Source of the DNA: DATAYA01 sp963754235
GTDB taxonomy: Bacteria; Pseudomonadota; Alphaproteobacteria; Acetobacterales; Acetobacteraceae
Direction: 5' to 3'
DNA: 64,000 nucleotides
Assembly (NCBI GenBank): GCA_963754235.1
Contig: CAVWFK010000001.1
Span: 248,001 to 312,000 of the forward strand
In this document: positions 51,374-59,748 of the stretch, piece after piece
How the letters are laid out: each line of letters begins with the position of its first letter
Numbering within the stretch: position 1 is the first letter of the stretch
Made by a program: the position numbers and the translations under genes
The notes under the pieces: model-generated
What the model saw: only the letters and a program-made list of their open reading frames with translations
Databases searched by the model: none
Told to the model about the DNA's origin: nothing

Positions 51374-52147
51374 TCAGGCGAAACAGCCCGGGACGGCGTC
51401 CTCAAAGGCGCCGCGGACGATGCCGTAGCAAGGGCAGGTGAATCGCTCCAGCGTCCCGCGATCACGGACCACCACCGCGCCGCGCGTGTAGCGGATCGCT
51501 CCGCTCTCCTGGAGCATCTGCGCGATCGCGTTCACCGTTGGCCGCCGCACGCCCAGCATCGCGGCGAGGTATTCCTGCGTGAGCTCGAATCCCGTCCCCA
51601 TCCGATCCTGGGTCATCAGCAGCCAGCGCGCCGCGCGCTGCTCGACCGCATGGACCGCATTGCACGCCGCCGTCTGCGCGACCTGGATCATCTGCGCATG
51701 GGCATAGCGCGCCAACAAGTCTTGCAGCGCCGGGCTGTGCTCGGCCAGGGCGGCAAAGCGTGCGACAGGCAGTCGCCGCCCGCGTCCCGGCACCTGCACG
51801 ATCACCGCGAACGGCACGCTCTCCGGCCCGCGCAAGCGCACCGGACCGACCAGTCCCTCGCGGCCGATGGTCGCGACCTCGGCCCGCTTGCCGTCGTCGA
51901 ACCGGGCGATCGCCGACGCGACGCCCTGATCGATGAACAGCACGGCCGTCGGTGGCCGTCCCGCCGGCTGCAGGGTCGCACCGATCGGCAGCTCGATCGT
52001 CTCCAGCAGCGGCAGCACCAGGGCGAGATCCGTGGCTGTCATCGCGGCCAGAAGTCGATTGCCGCTCGCGGCGCGGCCGATGCTGCTCGCATCCGGCGCC
52101 CGTACCGGCACGGCGTGCGTGGCACTCGCCATCGTTTGTCGGCCCAT
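51374..52147 (-). CDS. Crp/Fnr family transcriptional regulator
   Basis: About 257 residues from ATG 52147 (MGRQTMASATHAVPV); ATG 52132 is an alternative. A cyclic-nucleotide-binding-like beta roll covers residues 40-150 (IGATLQPAGRPPTAVLFIDQ and VATIGREGLVGPVRL). The winged helix has FELTQEYLAAMLGVRRPTVN followed by AIAQMLQESGAIRYTRGAVV, the Crp HTH pattern. No FNR-type N-terminal cysteine set is seen. The C terminus carries two close cysteines (FTCPCYG) of unknown role. It is divergent from the YciE-like gene. Confidence 0.88.
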   Translation of the reverse strand: MGRQTMASATHAVPVRAPDASSIGRAASGNRLLAAMTATDLALVLPLLETIELPIGATLQPAGRPPTAVLFIDQGVASAIARFDDGKRAEVATIGREGLVGPVRLRGPESVPFAVIVQVPGRGRRLPVARFAALAEHSPALQDLLARYAHAQMIQVAQTAACNAVHAVEQRAARWLLMTQDRMGTGFELTQEYLAAMLGVRRPTVNAIAQMLQESGAIRYTRGAVVVRDRGTLERFTCPCYGIVRGAFEDAVPGCFA

Positions 52148-52407
52148 TGTTTCGTTGCGCGTGACAACACGAGGTGCGGAAACGCTTGTCAAGCCGCCGG
52201 CTGATGAGGCCGCCCGTCGCGTTCGATAGCGTACAAAGCACGGCGATGTGTCTGCCGCGACGCGAACGGCGCTGAATTGGCACCGTTCTGCCATTTCCGG
52301 GCGTGCTGCCGCGCGCGGCACCGCGAGGAACGATCCGGCTGCGGCCGGGCCACAGATCGATGCGTTAGAGGTTCAATCAGGCGCGAGCGAAAAGGAGTGA
52401 TTTGCAA

Positions 52408-52902
52408 ATGAAGACCCCGAGTGACCTGTTCCTGCACTTCCTGCAGGACATCTACTATGCCGAGCGGCAGATCCTGAAGGCGCTGCCGAAGATGGAGAAG
52501 GCGGTGCAGTTGCCGCAGCTCAAGCAAGGGTTGGAGCAACACCGCCAGGAGACGCAGGGCCACGTCGAACGCCTGCAACAGGTGTTCGAGATGGTCGGCA
52601 AGCGGGCGCGGGGAACCACCTGCGAGGCAATCAACGGCATCATCGAGGAAGGCGAGGAGGTGATCGAGGCGTTCGACGCGGGCGGTGTCCGCGACGCCGG
52701 CATCATCGCCAGCGCGCAGGCGGTCGAGCATTACGAGATGGCGCGGTACGGCACGCTGATCGCCTGGGCAAAGGCGATGGGCAAGAATGATTGCGTGCAG
52801 TTGTTGCAACAGACGCTCGATGAGGAGAAGAAGGCGGACTCGCTGCTCAACCAGATCGCCAACCACGACGTGAATAAGCAGGCGATGCGCCAGGCTGCGT
52901 GA
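52408..52902 (+). CDS. YciE/YciF-type ferritin-like protein (DUF892)
   Basis: A 164-residue protein from ATG 52408, ten bases after AAAGGAG. It is a four-helix bundle with the carboxylate/His positions of the ferritin-like fold in DIYYAERQILKALPKMEKA, EQHRQETQGHVERLQQVFEM, AQAVEHYEMARYGTLIAWAK and TLDEEKKADSLLNQIA. DUF892 proteins bind a di-iron centre and are induced by osmotic or general stress in several proteobacteria. Confidence 0.93.
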   Translation: MKTPSDLFLHFLQDIYYAERQILKALPKMEKAVQLPQLKQGLEQHRQETQGHVERLQQVFEMVGKRARGTTCEAINGIIEEGEEVIEAFDAGGVRDAGIIASAQAVEHYEMARYGTLIAWAKAMGKNDCVQLLQQTLDEEKKADSLLNQIANHDVNKQAMRQAA

Positions 52903-52958
52903 CGCGACGACCGGCGTGACGCGGCGACCGGCGCGGCGGTGCCACTGGCCGCCGCGCC

Positions 52959-52983
52959 GGAACCGTCGGTCGGGCGCGGCGTT
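52959..52983 (+). promoter_or_regulatory. Possible EcfG-type general-stress promoter
   Basis: GGAAC at 52,959-52,963 and CGTT at 52,980-52,983 with a 16-base spacer. This fits the alphaproteobacterial EcfG consensus (GGAAC-N16/17-CGTT). It points toward the small gene at 53,011. No EcfG gene is visible here. Confidence 0.4.
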
Positions 52984-53010
52984 GCGGCCCGATGCAGCAG
53001 GGTAAGAGCG

Positions 53011-53208
53011 ATGCCGGACACGAAAGCCCATTCGTCCCTCCCCACCCGGAAGACGCACGGAGATGACGGGACGACCCCGGCGACGAGCGAGGGGAAGCCC
53101 GCTTCGTTGCCGACTTCACACCGCCACGATACCGAAACCGTGCACCATGCGCAGGACGAGGAGCGTCCCGGCGAGCCGGTCGGTGGGAAGGGCAAGCGGA
53201 AGGGCTGA
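53011..53208 (+). CDS. Small hydrophilic, probably disordered protein
   Basis: A 65-residue protein from ATG 53011 (MPDTKAHSSLPTRKTHGDDG). It is rich in His, Asp, Lys and Thr (SLPTSHRHDTETVHHAQDEE) and ends in a Lys/Arg/Gly run. It is probably disordered, of the kind induced by stress. It lies behind the possible EcfG-type promoter. No family recognised. Confidence 0.55.
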   Translation: MPDTKAHSSLPTRKTHGDDGTTPATSEGKPASLPTSHRHDTETVHHAQDEERPGEPVGGKGKRKG

Positions 53209-53301
53209 CTGCGCTTCGCTGCCGATGCTGGACGGTGGAGGCCCTGGTCGAGGCCGCTCCCGCCGGGCGAGGATGCCGCCGCACGACAGCGGAGGCCGAC
53301 C

Positions 53302-54009
53302 ATGTCCGAGACCATCAACCAGGCGGGCGCGCCCGCCTTCGGCGCCGCCGAGATCGGCGCCATTGCGCACCTCTACCGCGGCGAGCTCTACCGCAGCACG
53401 GTGTGGCGAACGCGGCTTGATGCGACGACCAACTGGGCCGTGGTCTCCACCGGCCTCGCCCTGTCGCTCACCTTCAGCACCGCCTCCGCATCGCCCCTGC
53501 CCCTTGTGCTGGTGGGACTGCTGGTGGCGGTGTTCCTGTTCATCGAGGCCCGGCGCTACCGCTTCTTCGATTTCTGGCGGGTGCGGGCCCATATTTTGGA
53601 GACGCAGTTCTTCGGGCCGATCCTGCTGGGGCGAGGTCCGCAGGTCGGCAACGGCTGGAACGAGGTCCTCTACCAGGACTATCACCGGCCACGGCTGCAC
53701 ATCACGCTCCTTGATGCGATGGGGCGCAGGCTGCGTAAGAACTATGGCTGGATCTTCGCGATCCAGTTAACGGCCTATCTGGGCAAACTGCTCATCCATC
53801 CTGAACCGCTCGGCTCTTTCCGGGAATTGTGGGTGCGGGCGACGATCGGTCCGGTGCCGGGGCAGGCCGTCCTGCTCGCCGGGCTCGCCTTCCATGCGAG
53901 TTGGGTGGTTCTCGCGTCGCTGACCATCCACAGCCGGCGCGGCAAGGGGCAGGCGAGGACCCCGCCCACGACCGATCAAGTGCTGGAACTGGCACGGCAG
54001 ACCGCTTGA
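53302..54009 (+). CDS. DUF2270 family membrane protein
   Basis: A 235-residue protein. Early segment LYRGELYRSTVWRTRLDATT precedes two membrane helices (WAVVSTGLALSLTFSTASAS, LPLVLVGLLVAVFLFIEARR). Then comes RYRFFDFWRVRAHILETQFF, then a further pair of hydrophobic stretches (IQLTAYLGKLLIHP and GLAFHASWVVLASLTI). This pattern is DUF2270, an inner-membrane family of unknown function. A MaoC-like gene follows after 33 bases on the same strand. Confidence 0.85.
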   Translation: MSETINQAGAPAFGAAEIGAIAHLYRGELYRSTVWRTRLDATTNWAVVSTGLALSLTFSTASASPLPLVLVGLLVAVFLFIEARRYRFFDFWRVRAHILETQFFGPILLGRGPQVGNGWNEVLYQDYHRPRLHITLLDAMGRRLRKNYGWIFAIQLTAYLGKLLIHPEPLGSFRELWVRATIGPVPGQAVLLAGLAFHASWVVLASLTIHSRRGKGQARTPPTTDQVLELARQTA

Positions 54010-54042
54010 GTCCATCGCATCCCAACACGACGGGACGTCACG

Positions 54043-54498
54043 ATGCTGGAACTGGAACGGCCATCCGACCTCGTCGCCCATCTCGGCGAGACGCTCGGCC
54101 CGGGCGAGTGGCTGATCGTGGAGCAGCGGATAATCGACCTGTTCGCCGAGGCGACCGGCGATCGGCAATGGATTCACCTCGATGTCGAACGCGCACGCCG
54201 CGAGATGCCCGGCGGCCGCACGATCGCGCACGGCTATCTGCTGCTCGCGCTCGTGCCGCGCCTGTCGCACGCGCTATGGCACGTGCGACAGCGCTCCCGC
54301 GGCATCAACTACGGCTCGAACCGGATACGATTCACGGCGCCGGTACCGGCGGACGCGCGGGTGCGGCTGTGGCAGGTTTTCCGGGCCATTGAGCCGATCG
54401 CGGGCGGCGTGCGCGTGACGATCGAGAGCACGTTGGAATTGGAAGGCAGCGAGCGCCCGGCCCTGGTCGCCGAGACGGTGTCGCTGCTCTACGAGTGA
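54043..54498 (+). CDS. MaoC-like dehydratase/hydratase
   Basis: A 151-residue single hot-dog-fold protein. The hydratase motif is FAEATGDRQWIHLDVERARR with the catalytic Asp and His positions, followed by TIAHGYLLLALVPRLSHALW. Such proteins hydrate trans-2-enoyl-CoA. In a PHA producer it could supply (R)-3-hydroxyacyl-CoA for phaC, like PhaJ, but phaC is about 17 kb away. Confidence 0.9.
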   Translation: MLELERPSDLVAHLGETLGPGEWLIVEQRIIDLFAEATGDRQWIHLDVERARREMPGGRTIAHGYLLLALVPRLSHALWHVRQRSRGINYGSNRIRFTAPVPADARVRLWQVFRAIEPIAGGVRVTIESTLELEGSERPALVAETVSLLYE

Positions 54499-54542
54499 AG
54501 CCGGCGCTGATGCCGCTCTGACCCGGGATGCTGCCGGGCCAG

Positions 54543-54635
54543 GGCGTGCGCCGGCACTTCGGCGGCTTCGCCAGGAACATCGCCCACGGCCTCACCATGC
54601 GGCACGATCACGGATCGCAATACATGGCGGAGTTC
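54543..54635 (+). pseudogene. IS3-family transposase fragment
   Basis: About 30 codons read VRRHFGGFARNIAHGLTMRH and then DHGSQYMA, the strand of the rve (integrase catalytic) domain of IS3-type OrfB around the second catalytic Asp (RHDHGSQY). No start, no first Asp or final Glu and no ends are seen. The rest of 54,499-54,946 has no gene I can support. Confidence 0.65.
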
Positions 54636-54946
54636 TCCCGCCTTCGTCCGCTCGCCGGAGGGCAAACGGCTGCGCCGCAGCACCGGCCGGCAGGCAGCAG
54701 CAGCCGTTCGGCCTGGCAGCCGCGAGCTGACGGCGGGCGGCAGCGGCCTTCACGACGGCCGCGCGAGGCGGCTGCCGTGCGAAATTCAAGAATTCTGCAC
54801 CAATCCTTTATCGCTCGAATATTCGATAAGAGCGCCGGTGTGTTCGGGGATCAACGCCGATTATCGGGTTATCTTGGATACTGACAGTTCCTCGGCCCGC
54901 ATGCCGTAAGCTGAGTTTGAAGTAACGCTCCCATCAGGGGCGGTTC

Positions 54947-56770
54947 TCACGTGAAGGCGGACTGGGTCAGGTTGGAGACCCCGGCGAAGGTGATGCTGGT
55001 GTGGTCGGAAAGCGTGATGGTGGTGTTACCGTTCGCGACCGTGGCGCCGCCGAGGGCGTTCTGCACCTCGTTGGCCCCATAGCCCTGGAGGTCCACCAGG
55101 TCGCCCTGGCCGGGGTTGAATCCGACTACGACATCGCTGCCCCCGGCCTGGCCGTTGACGAACGCGAACAGATCAGCGCCGCTGCCGCTGATGATCGTGG
55201 CATTGCCCTGCCCGGCGAAGAACGTCTCGTCGCCGGAGCCGCCGCCCATCAGATCGGTGCCGGCCCCCGCCCACATCACGTTGTTGCCGGAGGAGCCGAG
55301 CCCGCTCAGCGTTTCGTTGCCGCTGCCTGCGGCCAGGAGGTCCGGATTCGATCCGCCAGCGAACAAAAGGTCCGGGCCGCTGCTGCCGAAGATCGTGGCG
55401 GCGCCGGTACCGCCGACGATGATGTTGGCGTCGCCGGAGCCGCCGGCGAACAGCCCACCCCCCGCGCCGCCGTTGATCACCGCGGTGCCGGTGCTGCCGC
55501 CGATCACCGTCGCCGGATTGTCGCCGTTGACGAAGGACAGGGTGCCCGTGCCGACCGCGGCCAGGTCTTGGCCGACGGCGAACACGGTGTCGCTGCCGGC
55601 GCCCGGGTAGATGGTGTCGTTGCCCTCTGAGATGATGAGGTCGTTGCCGTTGCCCGGGTCGATCTTATTCGTTCCTGTCCCGGCGGTGATGGTGTCATTT
55701 CCGGTCGTGCCGACGAAGTCGTCATTGCCGTTGTCGCCGGTCATCGAAACGCTCTGGCCAGCGTCCTGAAAAGTCATCAGCGTCGGGGAAATGGGGATTT
55801 CGTACAGCGTAGTGCTGGGAGACGAGATAGGGTAAACTCGCGCATCGAAAACGCCGGTGCTCACGCCCTCGAACTCGCCCGTCCCGCTGGCCGGGACCGA
55901 CGTGCCGTCAGTGAAATGATAGACTCCGGTATAGGTGAACGGTACAAGTGCGTCCTGCTGATAGGCAACGATTTGCACTCCGACGGCGTCGTTGGGCGGA
56001 ACCGTAACCGACACCTGGCTCTGATAGGTTGTCTGCTGGCCGCTGCTGGTGGATTCTCCATGGCTGATGGTCGTCGAGTAGCCGAGTTGCATCGAAAGCT
56101 TGGTGTCTCCGATAACGGGCACCCCGAATGTCTTTTGCGCGCCTATCGTCACGGATACGGTGTGGCTGACGCTCCAATCATAGGTCTGGGTGTTCGAATA
56201 GGTCAGGCTCAGGGTGGTAGTCTGGGTTGCCGGCAAATGGGATGAATTGGTCAGCGTTTGCGCTACGCTGTATACTTGGTTGACTTGTGGGAAAGTCGCT
56301 TGCGCGAGATCATAGTTGATCGATGTCAGTTCCAGATTCTGGAAGGTGGCAGAGTTGCCGCGTGCTGCACGGGCCGAGCCGGTAGCTACTCCGTTTGTGC
56401 CGGGATAAAGCGAGAGTGTGCCGTTGTCATTGAGTTGCAGAAATGTCGGCTTTGTGCCGGATGTTGGGAATGTGTTTAGCAGAACATACGGTGCCTGCCC
56501 GACGCCGTTCCACGGAAAATAAAATGGGACTCCATTGCCGAACACATAGTAGAGGGCGTACGGCCCAGCGCTCGGATTGGAGTAGTTGGCGGCCCAGAGC
56601 AGCGACGTATTGGGGTTCGGGCCATAGCTGACGATAAAGTTCCCGTCCGCTTGCAGGCGGCCGTTGAACGTGCCGGAGGGACTAACCAGCACATCGCCCG
56701 GACCAAATCCGGCCGGGGCCTCAACGTTGTCCGGCCCCGCGACGCTATTGATGTAGGTGTCAGTTGCCAC
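54947..56770 (-). CDS. Lectin-like / aerolysin-like / RTX repeat protein, putative type I-secreted pore-forming toxin
   Basis: A 607-residue protein with GTG start behind GGAGG. Residues 20-125 resemble a bulb-type lectin: LQADGNFIVSY and LQLNDNGTLSLYPG match its QxDxNxVxY-like strands loosely. Residues 140-330 are Ser/Thr-rich alternating strands (QTLTNSSHLPATQTTTLSLT, SVSHTVSVTIGAQKTFGVPV and TTYQSQVSVTVPPNDAVGVQ), the pattern of aerolysin/ETX-MTX2 beta-pore-forming proteins. Residues 345-560 are RTX-like repeats: DNGNDDFVGTTGNDTITAGT is calcium-binding type, while many later repeats lack Asp. The C terminus (GADLFAFVNGQAGGSDVVVG and GQGDLVDLQGYG) resembles serralysin-type type I export ends. 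No signal peptide, and no T1SS or immunity gene nearby. Confidence 0.7.
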   Translation of the reverse strand: MATDTYINSVAGPDNVEAPAGFGPGDVLVSPSGTFNGRLQADGNFIVSYGPNPNTSLLWAANYSNPSAGPYALYYVFGNGVPFYFPWNGVGQAPYVLLNTFPTSGTKPTFLQLNDNGTLSLYPGTNGVATGSARAARGNSATFQNLELTSINYDLAQATFPQVNQVYSVAQTLTNSSHLPATQTTTLSLTYSNTQTYDWSVSHTVSVTIGAQKTFGVPVIGDTKLSMQLGYSTTISHGESTSSGQQTTYQSQVSVTVPPNDAVGVQIVAYQQDALVPFTYTGVYHFTDGTSVPASGTGEFEGVSTGVFDARVYPISSPSTTLYEIPISPTLMTFQDAGQSVSMTGDNGNDDFVGTTGNDTITAGTGTNKIDPGNGNDLIISEGNDTIYPGAGSDTVFAVGQDLAAVGTGTLSFVNGDNPATVIGGSTGTAVINGGAGGGLFAGGSGDANIIVGGTGAATIFGSSGPDLLFAGGSNPDLLAAGSGNETLSGLGSSGNNVMWAGAGTDLMGGGSGDETFFAGQGNATIISGSGADLFAFVNGQAGGSDVVVGFNPGQGDLVDLQGYGANEVQNALGGATVANGNTTITLSDHTSITFAGVSNLTQSAFT

Positions 56771-57278
56771 GCCGTTCCTCCCTCCCCAGCTGGCGCGCTG
56801 TCCACGCTTTTGCTTGGCTGAGAGGATACCGCGAGCACGGATCGTGAGTCATCGCCGCGGTCCCGCTCATCGCGAACCTGTGATTGAGTCGGTTGAAGAA
56901 AGACCGCTCGCTTGCGCCTGTAACGGTGCGACATGCAGGGCCGAGCGCTTCTGCATCGAGCGAGCAAACGATGCCGGTTCGTTGCGACTTTACAAGGTGC
57001 GAAATGCGCGCAAAAGTCAAGACTTTCGAATTCTCTTCTTGCCTCTGGGCTTTCAAGGGGCTGCGGTTTCCGAAAGACATGATCGAAGAGACTGCCAACT
57101 GCGAGAACAACTCGTGCACGCGCCTGCTCGCGCGGATAGTCGTCGGGATCGCGTCGGTTCCGCCTCGCCATCTCGGTCATAAGCAGCTTCAAGCCGCCCT
57201 CAAAACGGCTTAGGGTTCGATCTGGGGTGCCAGAAACGGAGGGTACAGAGGCATGCTCGCATACGTGCCTCAGGAGCG
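56771..57278. other. Gene-poor stretch upstream of the RTX gene
   Basis: About 500 bases less GC-rich than the surroundings. Open frames exist on both strands (for example 56,884-57,213 + and 56,760-57,119 -), but none has family features, a good ribosome site or a neighbour that supports it. It probably contains the RTX gene promoter. Confidence 0.4.
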
Positions 57279-57335
57279 TCATCTTTTTCCGCCCAGCAAC
57301 CCGATCCCTGCGTTCGCGTCGAGCGGATAGATCAC
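57279..57335 (-). pseudogene. VapC-type PIN toxin, 5' stub
   Basis: The GTG at 57335 overlaps the vapB stop (GTGA) and gives VIYPLDANAGIGLLGGKR before a stop at 57,279. It is the start of a PIN toxin, where MIYLLDTNACI-like sequence is usual, with the normal LLDTN changed to PLDAN. Eighteen residues remain of about 130. Confidence 0.65.
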
Positions 57336-57574
57336 CCGAAGAAGTCCAGCGCCGGGCGCGCCTGTTCGGCCGGCCGCTCGGTCGCGGCCCGTACGAAGTC
57401 CTCGTCGAGTGGTCCAACCAGCGCGTCCAGCCGCGCCCAGTCCGTCGCCACCGGCTCCGGAATGACCGCTTGCCCATGCCGCCGAATGCGGACCTCGTCG
57501 GTCTCGAAGCGGAACGCCTTCGGCAGCCGCACCGCCTGCGAGCGCCCGGACCAGAAAACCTTCGCCTTGGTCAT
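57332..57574 (-). CDS. vapB: VapB-type antitoxin
   Basis: An 80-residue protein (MTKAKVFWSGRSQAVRLPKA and FRFETDEVRIRRHGQAVIPE). It is the AbrB/SpoVT swapped-hairpin DNA-binding fold of VapB/MazE antitoxins, with a C-terminal toxin-binding tail (EQARPALDFFG). The cognate vapC follows in GTGA overlap but is cut to 18 codons. If the sequence is right it is an orphan antitoxin. Confidence 0.88.
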   Translation of the reverse strand: MTKAKVFWSGRSQAVRLPKAFRFETDEVRIRRHGQAVIPEPVATDWARLDALVGPLDEDFVRAATERPAEQARPALDFFG

Positions 57575-57674
57575 CCCTCATCCCCAAGACACGGCATAAA
57601 GATATGGCATCGCGCACTCTGGATGCCCACCGTCCGCGCGACTATGCAAGGCACCGCGGCAGCAGGAGCAGGCG

Positions 57675-58760
57675 ATGAACATCGAAGGCACGCCGTGGCG
57701 CACCATCTGGCTGGAACCGGACGGCTGGGGCGTGCGGATCATCGATCAGACCAAGCTGCCCTGGGCGCTGGCGACAGTGCGGCTCGAGACCGAGCAGCAG
57801 GCAGCGCACGCGATCCAAGCGATGCTGGTGCGCGGCGCACCGCTGATCGGCGCCACCGCCGCCTACGGACTCTGCCTGGCCCTGCGGCGCAACGCCGGAA
57901 CCGCGGCGATGGAGCACGCCGCCGCCATGCTCGCCGAAAGCCGCCCGACCGCGGTCAACCTGCGCTGGGCGCTGGAGCGGATGCTGACCCGGCTGCGCAA
58001 CACCGCGACCGCCGACCGCGTCGCCGCCGCGTATGCCGAGGCGGCGCTGATCGCCGAGGAGGACGTGGCCCAGAACCGCGCCATCGGCCAGCACGGCCTG
58101 CCCCTGCTGCGCGCGGTCGCGGACCGCAAGCAACGGGTGGAGGTGCTGACCCACTGCAACGCCGGCTGGCTCGCGACGGTCGATTGGGGCACCGCCCTCG
58201 CGCCGATCTACGCGGCGCACGAGACCGGGATCGACCTGCATGTCTGGGTGGACGAGACCCGCCCGCGCAACCAGGGCGCCTCGCTCACCGCCTGGGAACT
58301 GGGCCGCCACGGGGTCGCGCACACCATCATTGCCGACAACGCGGGCGGCCACCTGATGCAGCACGGGCGGGTCGATCTGGCGATCGTCGGCGCCGACCGG
58401 GTGACCCGCACCGGCGATGTCGCCAACAAGATCGGCACCTACCTGAAGGCGCTGGCGGCGCATGACACCCAGGTCCCGTTCTGGGTCGCGGTGCCCTCGG
58501 CGACGATCGACTGGCGGCTCGATGACGGTCGCAATGGCATTCCCATCGAGGAGCGCGCGGCCGAGGAAGTCACCGCGATCACCGGCCGCGCCGCCGACGG
58601 CGCGATCGTTCGCGTGGACATCGCACCCGCGGGCAGCCCGGCCGCCAACCCGGCCTTCGACGTGACCCCGGCGCGGCTGGTGACCGGACTGATCACCGAG
58701 CGCGGCCGCTGTAGCGCGAGTGCGACCGGCCTTGCCGGACTGTTCCCCGAACGCGCCTGA
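57675..58760 (+). CDS. mtnA: S-methyl-5-thioribose-1-phosphate isomerase
   Basis: A 361-residue protein. Motifs are MLVRGAPLIGATAAYGLCL, THCNAGWLATVDWGTALAPI with the catalytic Cys, ETRPRNQGASLTAWEL, and VGADRVTRTGDVANKIGTYL with the catalytic Asp. It converts methylthioribose-1-phosphate to methylthioribulose-1-phosphate in methionine salvage. No other salvage genes are adjacent. It converges with the cis-prenyltransferase gene (three bases). Confidence 0.95.
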   Translation: MNIEGTPWRTIWLEPDGWGVRIIDQTKLPWALATVRLETEQQAAHAIQAMLVRGAPLIGATAAYGLCLALRRNAGTAAMEHAAAMLAESRPTAVNLRWALERMLTRLRNTATADRVAAAYAEAALIAEEDVAQNRAIGQHGLPLLRAVADRKQRVEVLTHCNAGWLATVDWGTALAPIYAAHETGIDLHVWVDETRPRNQGASLTAWELGRHGVAHTIIADNAGGHLMQHGRVDLAIVGADRVTRTGDVANKIGTYLKALAAHDTQVPFWVAVPSATIDWRLDDGRNGIPIEERAAEEVTAITGRAADGAIVRVDIAPAGSPAANPAFDVTPARLVTGLITERGRCSASATGLAGLFPERA

Positions 58761-58763
58761 TCG

Positions 58764-59633
58764 CTACCGTCCGAAGCGGCGGCTGCGCTGCTGAAAGGCG
58801 CGCACCGCGCGCAGGAAATCGAGCTTGCGGAATGCCGGCCACAGCACGTCGGAGAAGTAGAATTCGCTGTGCGCGCTCTGCCACAGCAGGAAGCCCGATA
58901 GCCGCACCTCGCCGCTGGTGCGGATGATCAGGTCGGGCTCGGGCGTGCCGGCGAGATAGAGATGCCGCTCGATCTCGGCCGGGGTGACGCGGGCGATGGC
59001 GTCGGCCAGCGTGGCGCCGGACGCGGCGGCGGCATGCAGCATCCCGCGCACCGCATCGGCGATCTCCTCGCGCCCGCCATAGGCGACGGCGATCGTCAGC
59101 ACCATGCCGTCGTAGAGCGCGGTCGCCGCCTCCGCCAGCCGGATCGCGGCGAGCGTCGCGGCCGGCAGCGCCTCCAGCCGGCCGATCGCGCGGATGCGCA
59201 CGCGGCGGCGGTGGATCCGCGGGTCGCGGGCGAGCGCCGCGAGCTTGGCCTCGACCGCTGCCATGATGCCGGCGACCTCGGCGGCCGAGCGGTCGAGATT
59301 ATCCGTCGAGCACACCCAGAGCGTCACCGCCGGAATCGCGAGCGCGCCGCACCAGTTCAGCACCTCGTCGAGTTTTTGGGCGCCGAGTGCGTAGAGCGCC
59401 GCGGGATCGGCGACGCCGAACAGGCGGCCGAAGCGGCGATTGCCGTCCAGGATCAGGCCGACATGACGCGGCGGCGGCCGCAGCCGCACCTGTGTCAGCA
59501 GACGCCGCTCGTAGAGCCGATAGAGGGGCCCGAGCAGGGTGTTGATGAAATTGCCGGGCAGCGCGGGTGCGCGCAGCACCGGAGCGGTCCGGGCCAGCGC
59601 GGTGGCGCCCAAGCCTACTTCCCCCCGGTCCAC
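58764..59633 (-). CDS. Cis-prenyltransferase (UppS-like)
   Basis: A 289-residue protein. The first 50 residues are an extra N-terminal region. The cis-prenyltransferase core has HVGLILDGNRRFGRLFGVAD with the catalytic Asp in DGNRR, WCGALAIPAVTLWVCSTDNL, VLTIAVAYGGREEIADAV and the end LIIRTSGEVRLSGFLLWQSA with HSEFYFSD. The usual RTSGExRxSNFLxWQ is nearly complete (Asn changed to Gly). It would condense isopentenyl-PP into a long cis-polyprenyl diphosphate, for cell-wall or lipid carriers. The housekeeping uppS may be elsewhere. Confidence 0.85.
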   Translation of the reverse strand: MDRGEVGLGATALARTAPVLRAPALPGNFINTLLGPLYRLYERRLLTQVRLRPPPRHVGLILDGNRRFGRLFGVADPAALYALGAQKLDEVLNWCGALAIPAVTLWVCSTDNLDRSAAEVAGIMAAVEAKLAALARDPRIHRRRVRIRAIGRLEALPAATLAAIRLAEAATALYDGMVLTIAVAYGGREEIADAVRGMLHAAAASGATLADAIARVTPAEIERHLYLAGTPEPDLIIRTSGEVRLSGFLLWQSAHSEFYFSDVLWPAFRKLDFLRAVRAFQQRSRRFGR

Positions 59634-59748
59634 GGCCGCTCTCCTGCTTCGCGCCCGGCCCTTGGCCGTCGCACGTATCTAGCAGATTACTCGCGGCAGC
59701 GTCCTTATCGCGGCGATAATGCGAAGGAAGCGTGGCGACAATTTCACA

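Noticed and set aside
56884..57213. A possible + strand gene of 109 residues upstream of the RTX gene
   Set aside because: No ribosome site, no domain, and equal-length frames on the other strand; kept as a gene-poor stretch.
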